The position numbers and the translations under genes were made by a program. Below the pieces are notes generated by a model, which was not told the DNA's origin, ran no database searches, and saw nothing but the letters and a program-made list of their open reading frames with translations. Source: Dictyoglomus thermophilum H-6-12 (GTDB lineage Bacteria > Dictyoglomota > Dictyoglomia > Dictyoglomales > Dictyoglomaceae). Taken from it: DNA of 64,000 bases. Location of the stretch: the NCBI RefSeq assembly GCF_000020965.1, contig NC_011297.1, positions 1,254,387-1,318,386 on the forward strand, in the 5' to 3' direction. Shown piece by piece: positions 9,766 to 19,268 of this stretch. Within the stretch, counting starts at the first letter, position 1. Every line of letters begins with the position of its first letter.

Positions 9766-11757
9766 ATGCAAAATCTACTCTGGATTGTCCCCATCTCAGG
9801 TGTCATTGGCTTTATAGTAGCCTATATTATTGCTCGTGGTATCCTGAAAGAAGAAGAAGGACCAGAGGAAATAAGAAAAATCATGAGGGCAATACAGCAA
9901 GGCGCAGATGCATTCCTAAATCGCGAAATTAAAACTGTAGCAATTTTTGTTATCCTTTTTGGAATCTTTATGGCTATAGTTTTACAACCTCTTTTAGGCC
10001 TCTCCTTTGTTATAGGTGCTTCTTTCTCAATGCTTACAGGATACATTGGTATGAAAATAGCCACAAGAGCCAATGGTAGAACCACTTATGCAGCAGCCAA
10101 ATACGGTCCTGGAAAAGCATTAGACATTGCTTTCTCCGGCGGATCTGTTATGGGACTTATGGAAGCAAGTTTAGGAATCTTTGGATCAAGCTTGATTTAT
10201 CTGATTCTTAGCAGATTCATGCCAGATCCAAGATTAAAACTTGAAATTATCAGTGGATATGCATTAGGAGCAAGCTTCATTGCTCTCTTTGCCCGTGTAG
10301 GTGGTGGAATTTATACTAAAGCTGCCGATGTAGGAGCAGACTTAGTAGGTAAAGTAGAAGCAGGAATCCCTGAGGATGACCCAAGGAATCCCGCAGTTAT
10401 AGCAGATAATGTAGGCGATAACGTGGGAGACGTGGCAGGAATGGGAGCAGACTTATATGAATCTTATGTAGGAGCAATCCATGCAGGAGCAGTGCTGGGA
10501 TTTGCATATATGGACTTAAAAGGACTATTATTCCCATTCCTTTTAGCAGTGATAGGTTTATATTCATCCATAATTGGTATAATATTCACAAAAGTTTATG
10601 CATCAAGAAAGAACGCAGATCCAGCTAGCGCGTTAAGAAATGGGACCTTTCTTGCCGCAGGAATAACCATAATTGGATCTTACTTTCTCTCTCAAAGTTT
10701 AGTAGGGAACCTAGGACCTTTCTGGGCATCTCTCATAGGTGTCCTTGCAGGAATTGGAGTAGGATTAATAAGTGAGTACTATACTTCTAATAAACCCATA
10801 GAGAGAATAGCTTATGCAAGTACTACAGGACCAGCCACAAACATCATAACTGGACTTGCTGTTGGAATGGAAAGTACATTCTTGACTATAATTGTCCTTG
10901 CAATTGGAACTTACCTCGCTTACCTTGCCAATGGTATGTGGGGAATAGCAATAGCTGGTGTTGGAATGCTTGCAACCTTAGGTATTACTCTGTCTGTAGA
11001 CGCTTATGGCCCTATTGCAGATAATGCATCAGGTATAGCTGAGATGGCCCATCAAGGAGAAAAAGTAAGAGAAATAACAAGTTCTCTTGATGCTTATGGA
11101 AACACAACAGCAGCAATGGGAAAGGGCTTTGCAATTGGATCAGCAATACTTACAGCTCTATCCCTATTTGCTGCATTTAAAGAGTGGGCAGGAATAAACT
11201 ATATTGATGTATCAAAGGCAAGTGTCCTTGCAGGTGCGCTTATAGGAGGAATGTTACCATTCCTATTCTCATCCTTGGCATTAAGAGCTGTAGGAGAAGC
11301 TGCAACTCACATGGTAGAAGAGGTAAGAAGACAATTCAGAGAAATTAAAGGTTTACTAGAAGGAAAAGCAGAACCAGATTATGCAAGATGTGTTGATATA
11401 AGTACAAGAGGAGCCTTAAAAGCAATGGTTCTACCAAGCTTAATCATGATCCTCTCTCCATTCATAATTGCTTTCCTTCTAGGAAAAGAAGCTCTTGGTG
11501 GAATGCTAACCGGTGCAACCATATCAGGTGGTCTTCTTGCTATATTTATGGCAAATTCCGGTGGAGCATGGGACAATGCTAAAAAACTCATAGAACATGG
11601 CAAATTTGGTGGAAAAGGATCCGATGCTCACAAAGCAGCAGTAGTAGGAGACACAGTAGGAGATCCATTTAAAGACACAGCTGGTCCTTCTATCAACATC
11701 TTGATTAAGCTCATGGCTGTTATCTCCTTAGTTTTCTTACCTATTTTCTTCCATTAG
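9766..11757 (+). CDS. hppA: Membrane-bound ion-translocating pyrophosphatase
   Basis: Integral membrane pump that couples PPi hydrolysis to H+ or Na+ transport across the cytoplasmic membrane. It has 663 residues and about 16 hydrophobic segments. Catalytic motifs are DVGADLVGK (from Asp188), [20 protein letters not shown], and the C-terminal [15 protein letters not shown]. The [10 protein letters not shown] segment (445-454) carries Ala where K+-independent enzymes carry Lys, so this is the K+-dependent type; such enzymes in Thermotoga pump Na+. Which ion is moved cannot be decided by eye. Monocistronic, with its own promoter and a strong terminator. Confidence 0.95.
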   Translation: MQNLLWIVPISGVIGFIVAYIIARGILKEEEGPEEIRKIMRAIQQGADAFLNREIKTVAIFVILFGIFMAIVLQPLLGLSFVIGASFSMLTGYIGMKIATRANGRTTYAAAKYGPGKALDIAFSGGSVMGLMEASLGIFGSSLIYLILSRFMPDPRLKLEIISGYALGASFIALFARVGGGIYTKAADVGADLVGKVEAGIPEDDPRNPAVIADNVGDNVGDVAGMGADLYESYVGAIHAGAVLGFAYMDLKGLLFPFLLAVIGLYSSIIGIIFTKVYASRKNADPASALRNGTFLAAGITIIGSYFLSQSLVGNLGPFWASLIGVLAGIGVGLISEYYTSNKPIERIAYASTTGPATNIITGLAVGMESTFLTIIVLAIGTYLAYLANGMWGIAIAGVGMLATLGITLSVDAYGPIADNASGIAEMAHQGEKVREITSSLDAYGNTTAAMGKGFAIGSAILTALSLFAAFKEWAGINYIDVSKASVLAGALIGGMLPFLFSSLALRAVGEAATHMVEEVRRQFREIKGLLEGKAEPDYARCVDISTRGALKAMVLPSLIMILSPFIIAFLLGKEALGGMLTGATISGGLLAIFMANSGGAWDNAKKLIEHGKFGGKGSDAHKAAVVGDTVGDPFKDTAGPSINILIKLMAVISLVFLPIFFH

Positions 11758-11772
11758 ACCAAAATATAATTG

Positions 11773-11810
11773 AAAGGTGAGGGATTTTTATAGTCCCTCA
11801 CCTTTTTTTA
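11773..11810 (+). terminator. Intrinsic terminator after hppA
   Basis: GGTGAGGGA (11776-11784) pairs perfectly with TCCCTCACC (11794-11802) across a nine-base loop, followed directly by seven T residues. It ends the hppA transcript about 50 bases after the stop codon and insulates ileS, which has its own promoter. Confidence 0.93.
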
Positions 11811-11832
11811 TTTTTTAAGAAAATTGTAAAGC

Positions 11833-11860
11833 TTGACATAGGACCTGTTTGTAATATACT
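11833..11860 (+). promoter_or_regulatory. Sigma-A promoter of ileS
   Basis: TTGACA (11833-11838), a 16-base spacer, and TATACT (11855-11860). The start would be near 11867, giving a leader under 40 bases. That leaves no room for a T-box, the usual Firmicutes control for ileS. Confidence 0.8.
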
Positions 11861-11903
11861 TAACCTAAGTTAACAGCATTTAAATATTGGAAGGAGGGAT
11901 AAT

Positions 11904-14831
11904 TTGTTTAAGAAACTTCCATCATTGATAAATTTTCCACAAATGGAAGAAGAGATCCTAAAATTCTGGAAAGACAACGATACCTTTAAAAAGTCTTTAG
12001 AGATAAGAAAGGGTTCTCCAAGATTTAACTTTTACGAAGGCCCCCCAACTGCCAATGGAAAACCCCATGCTGGACACGTTTTACCCAGAATATACAAAGA
12101 TCTTTTCCCTCGATACAAAACCATGAGAGGGTATTACGTACCAAGAAAAGCAGGATGGGATACTCACGGCTTACCTGTAGAATTAGAAGTAGAGAAAGAA
12201 CTTGGACTTAATAGTAAACAGGATATAGAAAAGTACGGTATAGAGGAATTTAACAAAAAATGCAAAGAAAGCGTATTTAGATATGAGAAAGAATGGAGAA
12301 GATTTACAGAAAGAATCGGATTTTGGATAGATATGGACAATCCCTACATTACTCTAAGTAATGATTATATTGAATCTGTTTGGTGGCTTCTTAAAAAAAT
12401 ATGGGAAAAAGGTTTATTGTATAAAGGTTATAAAATTGTACCATGGTGCCCGAGATGTGAAACAGCTCTCTCGGATCACGAAGTAGCTCAAGGCTACAAA
12501 GAGACAGAAGATCCATCAATTTTTGTAAAGTTCAAAATTAGAAATCAGGAAAACACATACTTCCTTGCATGGACTACTACTCCATGGACTCTGATCTCTA
12601 ATGTAGCTCTCGCAGTACACCCTGATGAAGATTACGTAAAAATTAAATACTCTGATGAATACTATATCCTTGCAGAAAAAAGATTACCACACGTATTTGA
12701 AGAAGGAAGCTATGAAATAATAGAGAAGAAAAAAGGAAAAGAGCTTGAAAAAACCTATTATGAGCCTTTATTTAGTTTTATCCCTGTAGATAAGGATGCC
12801 TATTACGTAGTCTTAGGAGATTTTGTCACCTTAGAAGATGGTACAGGAATAGTACACATTGCTCCGGCCTTTGGAGATGAAGACTTTCAGTTAGGCAAGA
12901 AATATGATCTTCCCTTCCTACAACCAGTAGACCAAAACGGGAAATTTATCAAGGATATAACACCTTGGGCAGGAATGTTCATAAAGAATGCAGATCCTTT
13001 AATTATTCAAAACTTACAAGAGAGAAATCTTCTATTCAAAGCAGAAAAATATCTTCATAGCTATCCTTTCTGTTGGAGATGTGATACTCCTCTTATATAT
13101 TATGCAAGAGCATCTTGGTATATTAAAACCACAGCCGTAAAAGAAGATTTGATCAATAACAATAGAAAAATAAACTGGTACCCAGAGCATATAAAAGAAG
13201 GAAGATTTGGTAATTGGCTTGCTAATAACATTGATTGGGCTTTATCAAGAGAGAGATATTGGGGGACTCCTCTTCCTATATGGGTATGTGATTCTTGTGG
13301 ACATCAAGAATGTATTGGAAGTTTTAAAGAATTAGGCATTACAGACACTAAAAATTTTGATCCTCACAAACCCTATATAGATCAAATTACTCTTAAATGC
13401 CCTAAATGTGGCGGAACAATGCATAGAGTACCTGAGGTTATTGATTGCTGGTTTGATTCAGGAGCAATGCCTGTAGCTCAATGGCATTATCCCTTCGAAA
13501 ACGAAGAAGAATTTAAAGCTTCTTTCCCTGCAAACTTTATATGTGAAGCTATAGACCAGACCAGGGGATGGTTTTATAGCTTACTTGCTATATCGACTCT
13601 TGTGTTTAACGAACCTGCTTATAAAAACGTTCTTGTCACAGAGCTGGTCCTTGATGAAAAAGGCGAAAAAATGAGCAAACACAAAGGAAACGTAGTAGAC
13701 CCATGGCTAATATTAAATAAATACGGGGCTGATGCTCTCCGATGGTATATCTTCACCGTAAGCCCTCCATGGGTACCGTTAAGGTTTGCTCCTGATGCCG
13801 TAAATGAAGCTTTAAAGAAGTTTTTGTTAACCTTATGGAATACTGTATCATTTTTCTCTATTTATGCTGAAATTGATGGGTATGATCCTAATCAATACTC
13901 TGTCTCCCTAAAGGAACTTGAAGATCTATCTGACAAGTGGATAATCTCCCGCTTAAACTCTCTAATTGCTAAAGTAAAAAATGATATGGAAAATTTCAAT
14001 GCAACTCAAGCAGCAAGAGCAATTCAATCTTTTGTTATTGATGATCTCAGTAATTGGTACATTCGTTTGAATAGAGAAAGATTTTGGAAATCTGAAAAAG
14101 ATAAAGACAAATGGGCTGCTTATACTGTTACATACACCGTTATAAAAGAACTTACTAAGTTAATAGCTCCATTTATACCATTCACAGCCGAAAAGATTTA
14201 TCAAGAAGTAATAAGAGTAGCAGAGAAAAACTCTCCTGAAAGTGTCCACTTATGTGATTATCCTAATGAAATAAATGAGCTAATTGACACTACCTTAGAA
14301 GAAAACATGGAAATAATAAGAGAAATCGTAACTGCAGGAAGAATGCTAAGAAATCAAGCCAATATAAAGATAAGACAACCACTTTCTAGACTTTGGATTA
14401 AAGTTGATCCTAGAATTGAAAAAGATATTGAACTTCTTAAAAAATATGTACAACAAGAACTAAATATTGAAGAGATAATAATAGGAACCCCTGAAAATAG
14501 AGATGGTATTATCCATCACAAAGAAGAATTTTTTGAAATTGCTCTTGACACAAGCCTAAGTGAAGAATTACTAAATAAGGGAATCTTAAGAGAGCTGGAG
14601 CACAAAGTTCAAATGTTAAGAAAAGAAGCAAAATTAGATTACACTGATAGGATAAAATTCTATTACAAAGGATCCGACAGAATAAAGAATATAATAGAAA
14701 ATAACAAAGAAGAATTTGGAGAAGAAATATTAGCTGTAGACATAAAAGAAGGTAATATACCTGAGTCAGCCTATAAGAAGAATATCAAGGTATACGACGA
14801 AGAAATAACAGTAGGTTTTGAAAAGGCATAG
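11904..14831 (+). CDS. ileS: Isoleucyl-tRNA synthetase (IleS2-like)
   Basis: Charges tRNA-Ile with isoleucine and edits valine (cytoplasm). It is a class I synthetase of 975 residues: HIGH-type motif HAGH (55-58), CP1 editing domain with TTTPWTLISN, KMSKH at 589-593, tRNA-binding WYIRLNRERFW, and Cys pairs WCPRC and CPKCGG typical of the zinc insertion. The N-terminal region PTANGKPHAGH and DTHGLPVELEVEKELG resembles the IleS2 (eukaryote-like) branch. The start is TTG at 11904, chosen for the strong AAGGAGGG 8 bases upstream and the normal N terminus. A binding-protein gene follows after 24 bases, so the two are probably co-transcribed. Confidence 0.95.
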   Translation: MFKKLPSLINFPQMEEEILKFWKDNDTFKKSLEIRKGSPRFNFYEGPPTANGKPHAGHVLPRIYKDLFPRYKTMRGYYVPRKAGWDTHGLPVELEVEKELGLNSKQDIEKYGIEEFNKKCKESVFRYEKEWRRFTERIGFWIDMDNPYITLSNDYIESVWWLLKKIWEKGLLYKGYKIVPWCPRCETALSDHEVAQGYKETEDPSIFVKFKIRNQENTYFLAWTTTPWTLISNVALAVHPDEDYVKIKYSDEYYILAEKRLPHVFEEGSYEIIEKKKGKELEKTYYEPLFSFIPVDKDAYYVVLGDFVTLEDGTGIVHIAPAFGDEDFQLGKKYDLPFLQPVDQNGKFIKDITPWAGMFIKNADPLIIQNLQERNLLFKAEKYLHSYPFCWRCDTPLIYYARASWYIKTTAVKEDLINNNRKINWYPEHIKEGRFGNWLANNIDWALSRERYWGTPLPIWVCDSCGHQECIGSFKELGITDTKNFDPHKPYIDQITLKCPKCGGTMHRVPEVIDCWFDSGAMPVAQWHYPFENEEEFKASFPANFICEAIDQTRGWFYSLLAISTLVFNEPAYKNVLVTELVLDEKGEKMSKHKGNVVDPWLILNKYGADALRWYIFTVSPPWVPLRFAPDAVNEALKKFLLTLWNTVSFFSIYAEIDGYDPNQYSVSLKELEDLSDKWIISRLNSLIAKVKNDMENFNATQAARAIQSFVIDDLSNWYIRLNRERFWKSEKDKDKWAAYTVTYTVIKELTKLIAPFIPFTAEKIYQEVIRVAEKNSPESVHLCDYPNEINELIDTTLEENMEIIREIVTAGRMLRNQANIKIRQPLSRLWIKVDPRIEKDIELLKKYVQQELNIEEIIIGTPENRDGIIHHKEEFFEIALDTSLSEELLNKGILRELEHKVQMLRKEAKLDYTDRIKFYYKGSDRIKNIIENNKEEFGEEILAVDIKEGNIPESAYKKNIKVYDEEITVGFEKA

Positions 14832-14855
14832 ATATGCGTAGGGGGTGATAGGTTT

Positions 14856-15758
14856 ATGTTTAATAAAAGAAGGCTAAACCTGATAACAATTATACTAATA
14901 ACATTACTACTTTTATCTTTCTCATTTTCTAAAACCTTTCCTATTATTTTAAAAGACGACTTAGGAAGAACCATAGCTATAAAAAAATATCCAGAAAGAA
15001 TTATATCCCTTGCTCCGTCTTCTACTGAAATTCTATTTGCAATAGGGGCAGGAGATAAAATCGTTGGAGTCACAGATTATTGCAATTATCCTAAAGAAGC
15101 TTTAGCTAAGGAAAAAGTAGGAGGATTTAGCAATCCTAACGTAGAAAAGATAATTTCTTTAAATCCAGACCTCATTGTTCTTTATAAGAGTTTCCCCAAA
15201 GAAATATTCAACCAGCTTGAAAAGAATCTACCTAATACAAACTTCATTGTATTAGACCCAAAAACCTATGAAGATGTAATGAAAGATATAAACCTTTTAG
15301 GAAAAGCTGTAGGAAAAGAAGATGAAGCAAGAAAAGTCTACAACAATATGCTCAAAACTTGGCTAGAAATACAGAAAAAGACCATATCTATAAGAAAATC
15401 TCCCAAAGTTCTATTCCTTGTATGGAATGATCCATTTATATCTGTCTCTCCATCTACCTTCTTAGGTGATCTTCTTAGAAAAATTAAGGCTATTAATATT
15501 GTTGAAAATAAGGAGCCAGAATATCCTGTATTGAGCGTAGAGTTCATTGTTGCCAAAAATCCCGACATAATAATTATAGGAGAAATGTCAGGTATATCCA
15601 TAAATTCCATATTAAACCACCCTCTCTTAAAGGAAACCAATGCTGTTAAAAATAAACGAGTTTATACAATAAACGATGATCTTGTGTTTAGACCAGGACC
15701 AAGACTTGCAGACGGTCTAAAAGAGCTCTTTAAGTTGATTTATCCTGAGATAAATTAA
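14856..15758 (+). CDS. ABC transporter substrate-binding protein (BtuF/FecB-like)
   Basis: Extracellular solute-binding protein of the class III fold used for cobalamin, haem or Fe-siderophore uptake. Residues 1-27 form a signal peptide (positive MFNKRR, then a hydrophobic core). The mature part has PERIISLAPSSTEILFAIGAG, typical of BtuF/FecB, and WNDPFISVSPSTFLGDLL later, with the rigid-helix two-lobe spacing. No lipobox cysteine is visible, so it may be free or anchored by the uncleaved signal. The stop overlaps the next gene by one base. No cobalamin riboswitch or Fur-like site is seen upstream, so the ligand (B12, corrinoid or iron chelate) is not settled. Confidence 0.85.
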   Translation: MFNKRRLNLITIILITLLLLSFSFSKTFPIILKDDLGRTIAIKKYPERIISLAPSSTEILFAIGAGDKIVGVTDYCNYPKEALAKEKVGGFSNPNVEKIISLNPDLIVLYKSFPKEIFNQLEKNLPNTNFIVLDPKTYEDVMKDINLLGKAVGKEDEARKVYNNMLKTWLEIQKKTISIRKSPKVLFLVWNDPFISVSPSTFLGDLLRKIKAINIVENKEPEYPVLSVEFIVAKNPDIIIIGEMSGISINSILNHPLLKETNAVKNKRVYTINDDLVFRPGPRLADGLKELFKLIYPEIN

Positions 15759-16696
15759 TGAGGTTAAAAATTTCTCTCTTACTTATCTTTTTAATTGTCT
15801 TAACACTTTTCTCGATCTATACCGGAGAAACTAAAGATATTCCAGAAGAAGTCCGGGGAAAAATAATAAGAAATATAAGAATTCCCCGGACTCTTCTTTC
15901 CATATTTGTAGGAGGAAATCTAAGCCTTGCTGGTGCGATTCTGCAAAGTTTCTTTCATAATCCTCTTGCAGAGCCTCATGTGATTGGACTTTCCTCAGGT
16001 GCTCTTTTAGGAGCAACTTTGTACTTTATTCTTTCCGGAAGCACCTGGGATATTGACCCATTAATAACACCATGGTTTGCCATTGCAGGATCTCTGATAG
16101 CACTTATACTGCTCATTATTTTAAATAGAAAATTTCAGTCATCTTATACACTAATCCTTTTAGGAGTTTCCCTAAATTCTCTGCTTTCGTCCATTATTGC
16201 CCTTATAATGTTTCTCAAACAAAAAACCTTTCAAGGAGTTTATTTCTGGCTTCTTGGAGGCTTCAATGGTAAAACATGGGATCACTTTTATTTATTAATT
16301 TCTTATTCTATTCTTGGCATTATTTGGGCTTTCATATGGAGAAATAAATTTAATTTGCTTTTTCTTAGCGAAGAAGAAATATACAGTCTCGGTTTCTCTC
16401 TAAGAAAATATCAACCCCTTATAATAATATTACTCTCCCTTCTCATATCTCCATCAGTAGCAGTATCAGGAAGTATCGGCTTTGTTGGGCTCATAGCACC
16501 CCATTTAATGAGAACCTGGGAAACTGCCAACTACAAATGGTTAATCCCATCAAGTTTTCTTGCCGGAGCAAATTTACTTCTTGCTTCAGACATTTTATCA
16601 AGGATACTTTTTTATCCTACAGAGATTCCTGTAGGAATCATTACCTCCTTTTTAGGAGTACCATTTTTTGTTTATCTACTTCTTAGAAAACGATGA
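15758..16696 (+). CDS. ABC transporter permease (FecCD/BtuC family)
   Basis: Inner-membrane channel of the importer encoded with its neighbours. It has 312 residues and about nine to ten hydrophobic segments. Family marks are [20 protein letters not shown] near residue 42, [18 protein letters not shown] (the BtuC/FecC loop), a central [12 protein letters not shown] segment and the ATPase-contact helix [14 protein letters not shown] (about 243-256). The ATG overlaps the stop of the binding-protein gene and its own stop overlaps the ATPase start by four bases, a fully coupled three-gene transporter. Confidence 0.93.
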   Translation: MRLKISLLLIFLIVLTLFSIYTGETKDIPEEVRGKIIRNIRIPRTLLSIFVGGNLSLAGAILQSFFHNPLAEPHVIGLSSGALLGATLYFILSGSTWDIDPLITPWFAIAGSLIALILLIILNRKFQSSYTLILLGVSLNSLLSSIIALIMFLKQKTFQGVYFWLLGGFNGKTWDHFYLLISYSILGIIWAFIWRNKFNLLFLSEEEIYSLGFSLRKYQPLIIILLSLLISPSVAVSGSIGFVGLIAPHLMRTWETANYKWLIPSSFLAGANLLLASDILSRILFYPTEIPVGIITSFLGVPFFVYLLLRKR

Positions 16697-17469
16697 TAAA
16701 ATTTATAAATGTCTTTGCAGGTTACAAAAACAAGACAGTTATAAAAGATTTTTATTGGGAAACCCCTAAAACTGGTTTTATAGGGATCATAGGTCCTAAT
16801 GGCTCTGGAAAGACCACTTTATTTAGACTATTGATCAAATATATAGAACCTATCCAAGGAGATATATTAATAGAAGATAAAAACCTAAAATCCATAGGCC
16901 AAGAAGAAATAGGGAAAAAAATAGCTTTATTACCCCAAAAACCTTTCTTTGAGGGAAATCTCACAGTAGAAGAATATGTATCTCTCGGAAGATATCCTCA
17001 TCATCCCCATTGGAGACCTTTGAGTAAAGAAGATATCAACAAAATTAATGAGAGTCTAAATATTACAGATACAATGCATCTTAGGAAGAAAAAATTAGTA
17101 GAACTTTCTGGTGGAGAACAACAAAGAGTGTTACTTGCAAGAGTCCTAGCTCAAAACCCCTCTATTTTACTTCTCGATGAGCCTACTAATAACTTAGATC
17201 CATATTACCAGATATATTTTTTAGATTTTGCTAAAACACTCAGTTCAAAAATTCTTGTGCTTTCAAGTCTTCATGATATAAATATGGCCTCTGCCTATTC
17301 GGACTATATTCTTGTAATAAAAAATGGAAAAATAATATCTTATGGGGAGCCCATTAAAGTCCTTTCACCTGATCTTTTGGAAAATGTATTCCAAGTAAAA
17401 TACAAAGAAATTAAATTAAATGAAAAAAAATTCTTTGTTCCAATAAATATTACCAATCAGGAAGACTAA
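16693..17469 (+). CDS. ABC transporter ATP-binding protein (FecE/BtuD family)
   Basis: ATPase powering the importer above. In 258 residues it shows Walker [10 protein letters not shown] (34-42), the Q-loop LLPQKPF, signature LSGGEQQRV, Walker [13 protein letters not shown], and the switch histidine in [20 protein letters not shown] after the Q-loop is characteristic of the iron-chelate/B12 group. Start ATG overlaps the permease stop. Its 3' end overlaps the convergent gene at 17450 by 20 bases, and no terminator is visible at that junction. Confidence 0.95.
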   Translation: MIKFINVFAGYKNKTVIKDFYWETPKTGFIGIIGPNGSGKTTLFRLLIKYIEPIQGDILIEDKNLKSIGQEEIGKKIALLPQKPFFEGNLTVEEYVSLGRYPHHPHWRPLSKEDINKINESLNITDTMHLRKKKLVELSGGEQQRVLLARVLAQNPSILLLDEPTNNLDPYYQIYFLDFAKTLSSKILVLSSLHDINMASAYSDYILVIKNGKIISYGEPIKVLSPDLLENVFQVKYKEIKLNEKKFFVPINITNQED

Positions 17470-18037
17470 TCTTTGAAAGTCTTCTGTCAATAAACCAGAT
17501 TCTTATAATAAGAGCAAATATAGCTCCTAAGATAATATTTGAAAAGGTTAGAAGATAATAGAAGAATGAGATTATTAAAAATATCTTTGTCTCGTTCTTT
17601 TTGGAGGAATATATAAAATGCTTGCTTAAAGTTATCTCACCTTTAACACTTCCTGGGTATTCTCTATAGGTCCATATATTACTTATGTAACCAGGAATAT
17701 CCAGGAAGAAAAAATATAGTGCCATAGTAAATCCTGCGATGATCTCGTACACATCTTTACTAAACCCATAATATTTTGTAAGTACCCATACAAAAAGTAA
17801 ATACAATATCAATACAATATTTAAAATCCAAAAGCCAAAACTCCTTTTGGGTTTCTCAATTTTCTTTTCCTCTTGCTTTCGCCACGGAGGAACAATCTCT
17901 TCATTTCCCTCTACTTTTATATATTTTTTAGCATCCTCCTGATAATATAATTCTTCCTTTCTCTCTAAATATTGCCTAAGGAATATGAAGCAAATTATAA
18001 CTATGGGAATAAACCAAGGTTGGTATATCAACCCCAT
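17450..18037 (-). CDS. Unknown membrane protein with four predicted transmembrane segments
   Basis: I do not recognise this 195-residue protein. It begins with a hydrophobic helix (about 5-20), then a charged, Glu/Lys-rich cytoplasmic stretch (25-65) with a PPW motif and KPKRS, two hydrophobic segments around 68-90 and 95-115, and a final pair near 150-180. An amphipathic, Lys/Ser-rich part (about 125-145) lies between. It sits downstream of rpe at the end of the long minus-strand housekeeping operon (three bases after rpe), with a good GGAGG before the ATG. The ribosome site, length and codon use argue that it is real. Its 3' end overlaps the convergent ATPase gene. Confidence 0.75.
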   Translation of the reverse strand: MGLIYQPWFIPIVIICFIFLRQYLERKEELYYQEDAKKYIKVEGNEEIVPPWRKQEEKKIEKPKRSFGFWILNIVLILYLLFVWVLTKYYGFSKDVYEIIAGFTMALYFFFLDIPGYISNIWTYREYPGSVKGEITLSKHFIYSSKKNETKIFLIISFFYYLLTFSNIILGAIFALIIRIWFIDRRLSKISLPDW

Positions 18038-18040
18038 CTT

Positions 18041-18703
18041 CTATACCTCCTTATATCCTATAGACTTCATTTTAATGATTACTTCTTTTGGATTCTCTGA
18101 GGTAAATACTGTATTTCCACTAATTAGAATATTTGCTCCTGCTTCCACCACCAGAGGAGCAGTATTAAGATCTATACCTCCATCTACCATAATATCAAGA
18201 TCAATTCCCTCCTTTAAAGCCATCTCCCTAAGAGTCCTTATCTTTCTCAGGCAAAACGGTAAAAATTCTTGTCCTCCATAACCCGGATTTACAGTCATTA
18301 TCAATACCATATCTACCTCACCTAAAAGATACTCTATGGTATTTAAAGGTGTTGCAGGGTTTAAAGTAATAAAAGGACGAACCCCATGATCTCTTATATA
18401 TTTTAAAAGCCTTTGAGGATGATATGTAGCTTCTATATGAAAACCAAGATGATTAGCACCAGCGTCCATAAACATATCAACAAAGTTCTCTGGTCTTTCT
18501 ACCATTAAGTGTACATTTAAAGAAATATCATATTTACTTCTCAAAGCCCTCACTAAGGCAGGACCATAACTTAAATTGGGAACAAAATGTCCATCCATAA
18601 CATCAATATGGATTGCATCAGCTAGATCTTTTACAAGCTCTATCGATTTTTCCATGTTAAGAAGATCTGCCGAAAGAATCGATGGAAAAACTTTTATATT
18701 CAT
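18041..18703 (-). CDS. rpe: Ribulose-phosphate 3-epimerase
   Basis: Interconverts ribulose 5-phosphate and xylulose 5-phosphate in the pentose phosphate pathway. It is a TIM barrel of 220 residues with PSILSADLLNMEKSIE at the N terminus, HIDVMDGHFVPNLSYGP (metal-binding His and Asp), LMVERPENF, MTVNPGYGGQEF, and DGGIDLNTAPLVVEAGA. The ATG giving MNIKVFPSILSADL is chosen over a longer in-frame start; it follows a GGGGGG site and sits one base after the stop of the PASTA gene. In Bacillus rpe follows prkC and rsgA, so its place here is conserved although those genes are missing. Confidence 0.95.
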   Translation of the reverse strand: MNIKVFPSILSADLLNMEKSIELVKDLADAIHIDVMDGHFVPNLSYGPALVRALRSKYDISLNVHLMVERPENFVDMFMDAGANHLGFHIEATYHPQRLLKYIRDHGVRPFITLNPATPLNTIEYLLGEVDMVLIMTVNPGYGGQEFLPFCLRKIRTLREMALKEGIDLDIMVDGGIDLNTAPLVVEAGANILISGNTVFTSENPKEVIIKMKSIGYKEV

Positions 18704-18704
18704 C

Positions 18705-19268
18705 TTACTGGCCCCCCGTATAGGTCTCTGTAGTAGAAGAAGTGAAAGTTTGCTCTTGCGATACATAGGAATAAAGAACAATACTTGCACCTTTTTCTAT
18801 AAAGAAGTCAGACTCGGGTATCTGCCTCACAATATATCCATTTTCTCCGTTAACAACTTCCACCCTTAATCCTAACTTCTCTAGAATATTTCTTGCTTCT
18901 CCTGTATCCTTCTGTATTACATTAGGTATCTTAACAATTTGAGGCATATTTATCCACAAAGATATTATGCTTCCAGAAGGTATCTTAGTATTTAGTGGAT
19001 TTTGATCGAGAATCACTAATGGATCTTTATTTTTATCGATTAGCACTCCTTCTATAACAACCTTAAAGTTGTTTTTAGCTAAAATGTCTGTAGCTTCTTT
19101 TAGATCTTTACCACGAACATCAGGAGGAAAAACTAAGTCAGGACTATTATTTATTGTCTTCTGAAAAAAGAAGATCACAAGACCTAAGATAATAAGATTT
19201 ATAAAAATAAGTCCATAAAGGATTAATTCCTTTATGGAAAGTTTTCTAAATATATTCCATCTTTTCAC
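18705..19268 (-). CDS. Membrane-anchored PASTA-domain protein without kinase domain
   Basis: A 187-residue protein: a short basic cytoplasmic N terminus (1-13), one transmembrane helix (about 14-36), then two PASTA-like repeats (FPPDVRGKDLKEATDIL from about 47, and KIPNVIQKDTGEARNILEKL from about 112) and a Thr/Ser-rich tail. PASTA domains bind peptidoglycan fragments or beta-lactams and usually form the outer part of PrkC/Stk kinases or of penicillin-binding proteins. Here no kinase sequence precedes it; rlmN does. Position between rlmN and rpe equals that of prpC-prkC-rsgA in Bacillus. GTG start overlapping the rlmN stop. The role is inferred as wall sensing or scaffolding. Confidence 0.88.
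   Translation of the reverse strand: MKRWNIFRKLSIKELILYGLIFINLIILGLVIFFFQKTINNSPDLVFPPDVRGKDLKEATDILAKNNFKVVIEGVLIDKNKDPLVILDQNPLNTKIPSGSIISLWINMPQIVKIPNVIQKDTGEARNILEKLGLRVEVVNGENGYIVRQIPESDFFIEKGASIVLYSYVSQEQTFTSSTTETYTGGQ

Noticed and set aside
11861-11903. Possible T-box leader for ileS
   Set aside because: Promoter is too close to the start codon to leave room, and no T-box sequence (TGGNACCGCG-like) is seen.
14832-14855. Possible cobalamin riboswitch before the importer
   Set aside because: Only 24 bases separate the genes and these hold a ribosome site.
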